Assembly (NCBI GenBank): GCA_027487815.1
Contig: JAIYCW010000081.1
Location: 33,744-97,743 of the forward strand
Direction: 5' to 3'
Length of the DNA: 64,000 bases
Origin: Burkholderiales bacterium
GTDB lineage: Bacteria > Pseudomonadota > Gammaproteobacteria > Burkholderiales > Burkholderiaceae_E
The position numbers and the translations under genes were made by a program. This document shows, piece by piece, positions 63,437-64,000 of the stretch. Below the pieces are notes generated by a model. It was not told the origin of the DNA and did not search any database. It saw nothing but the letters and a program-made list of their open reading frames with translations. Each line of letters opens with the position of its first letter. The stretch's first letter is position 1.

Positions 63437-64000
63437 CTAGTCGCGCGTGACGCGAATGACTTCATCCAGGGAAGTCACTCCCGCCTGCACCCAGCGCTGG
63501 CCATCTTCACGCATGTTTTGCATGCCATTGCGCACGGCCGCCTGACGAATCTCGGCCTCACCGGCACTGCGATGAATCAATGCGCGAATTACGTCATCGA
63601 CTACCAGGATTTCATACACGCCGGTACGCCCAACAAAGCCCGAACGATTGCAGCTCAAGCAGCCTACCGAACGCCAGCCTTTGGTCAGCGGATCAGGTTG
63701 GCGGCACTGCGCGCATAGCTTGCGCACCAAGCGCTGCGCAACCACACCCAACAAACTCGACGACAGCAAAAACGGCTCAACCCCCATGTCGATAAGGCGG
63801 GTCACCGCTGAAGCAGCATCATTGGTGTGAAGTGTTGCCAGCACCAAGTGACCGGTGAGCGAAGCCTGCACCGCGATTTGCGCAGTTTCGAGATCGCGAA
63901 TCTCACCAATCATGATCACGTCGGGGTCCTGGCGCAGAATCGAGCGCAAGGCCTTGCCAAAGCTCATGTCGATACGCGCATTCACCTGGGTCTGCCCCAC
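63437..64000 (-). CDS. gspE: type II secretion ATPase GspE (partial, C-terminal 187 residues)
   Basis: The frame continues beyond the window. Visible parts are the Asp box and Walker B IMIGEIRD, the His box [16 protein letters not shown] and a zinc-binding region CAQCRQPD...CLSC with the C1 tetracysteine layout, then the GRTGVYEI C2-terminal segment. GspE powers pseudopilus extension in protein secretion. It is transcribed with gspF, and the rest of the gsp operon should lie upstream on the minus strand beyond the window. Confidence 0.92.
   Translation of the reverse strand: MGQTQVNARIDMSFGKALRSILRQDPDVIMIGEIRDLETAQIAVQASLTGHLVLATLHTNDAASAVTRLIDMGVEPFLLSSSLLGVVAQRLVRKLCAQCRQPDPLTKGWRSVGCLSCNRSGFVGRTGVYEILVVDDVIRALIHRSAGEAEIRQAAVRNGMQNMREDGQRWVQAGVTSLDEVIRVTRD

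Overview
The window reads as a gene-dense chromosome segment of a betaproteobacterium, most likely Burkholderiales. The basis is moderately high GC, a DUF2863-family protein, the Sox gene order and YejABEF/SenAB/AttH-type gene content. No rRNA, tRNA, CRISPR array, insertion sequence or phage gene was seen. No gene-free gap exceeds about 255 bp. Most neighbouring genes are spaced or overlapped as operons.

Layout. 1-4.4 kb (-): thiosulfate-oxidation genes soxR-like, soxC, soxD, soxY, soxZ and the start of soxA, with a divergent thioredoxin-fold gene at 4.5 kb. 5-7.8 kb: a DUF2863 protein and an S41-type lipoprotein protease. 7.8-23.5 kb: locus 1, a TetR regulator divergent from a long run. That run holds an alpha/beta hydrolase, two tandem amidohydrolases, a branched-chain-type ABC importer whose second ATPase is fused to a Tm-1-like (UPF0261) domain, a PEP-hydrolase-like TIM barrel, a flotillin, an SRPBCC protein and an SRPBCC-quinone oxidoreductase fusion. 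23.5-34 kb: housekeeping and envelope genes (dnaQ, RND pump with adaptor, aminotransferase, rnhA, methyltransferase, gloB, mltD). 34-44.3 kb: locus 2, a MarR regulator divergent from an AmiC-like cytoplasmic binding protein, a second flotillin, a urea/amide-type ABC importer whose second ATPase is fused to a signature amidase, and a nicotinamidase-like gene. 44.3-50.8 kb (-): yejABEF and panC. 50.9-55 kb: fabI and a selenoneine-type set (senA, senB, egtD). 55.1-59.5 kb: an ATPase-FtsX permease-AttH operon. 59.5-64 kb: a MASE1 sensor kinase and type II secretion genes gspF and gspE (partial).

The most unusual feature is that two separate loci share one architecture. Each has a periplasmic-binding-protein-dependent importer whose LivF/UrtE-type ATPase carries a C-terminal enzyme domain, plus a flotillin-like membrane scaffold and hydrolases for C-N or ester bonds. 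I infer substrate-channelling uptake modules, in which the transporter's cytoplasmic ATPase delivers an imported amide or heterocycle directly to the first catabolic enzyme, possibly organised in flotillin microdomains. The fusions are read directly from uninterrupted frames. The channelling role and the substrates are inference. A second notable item is a compact selenoneine pathway without a local selenophosphate synthetase gene.
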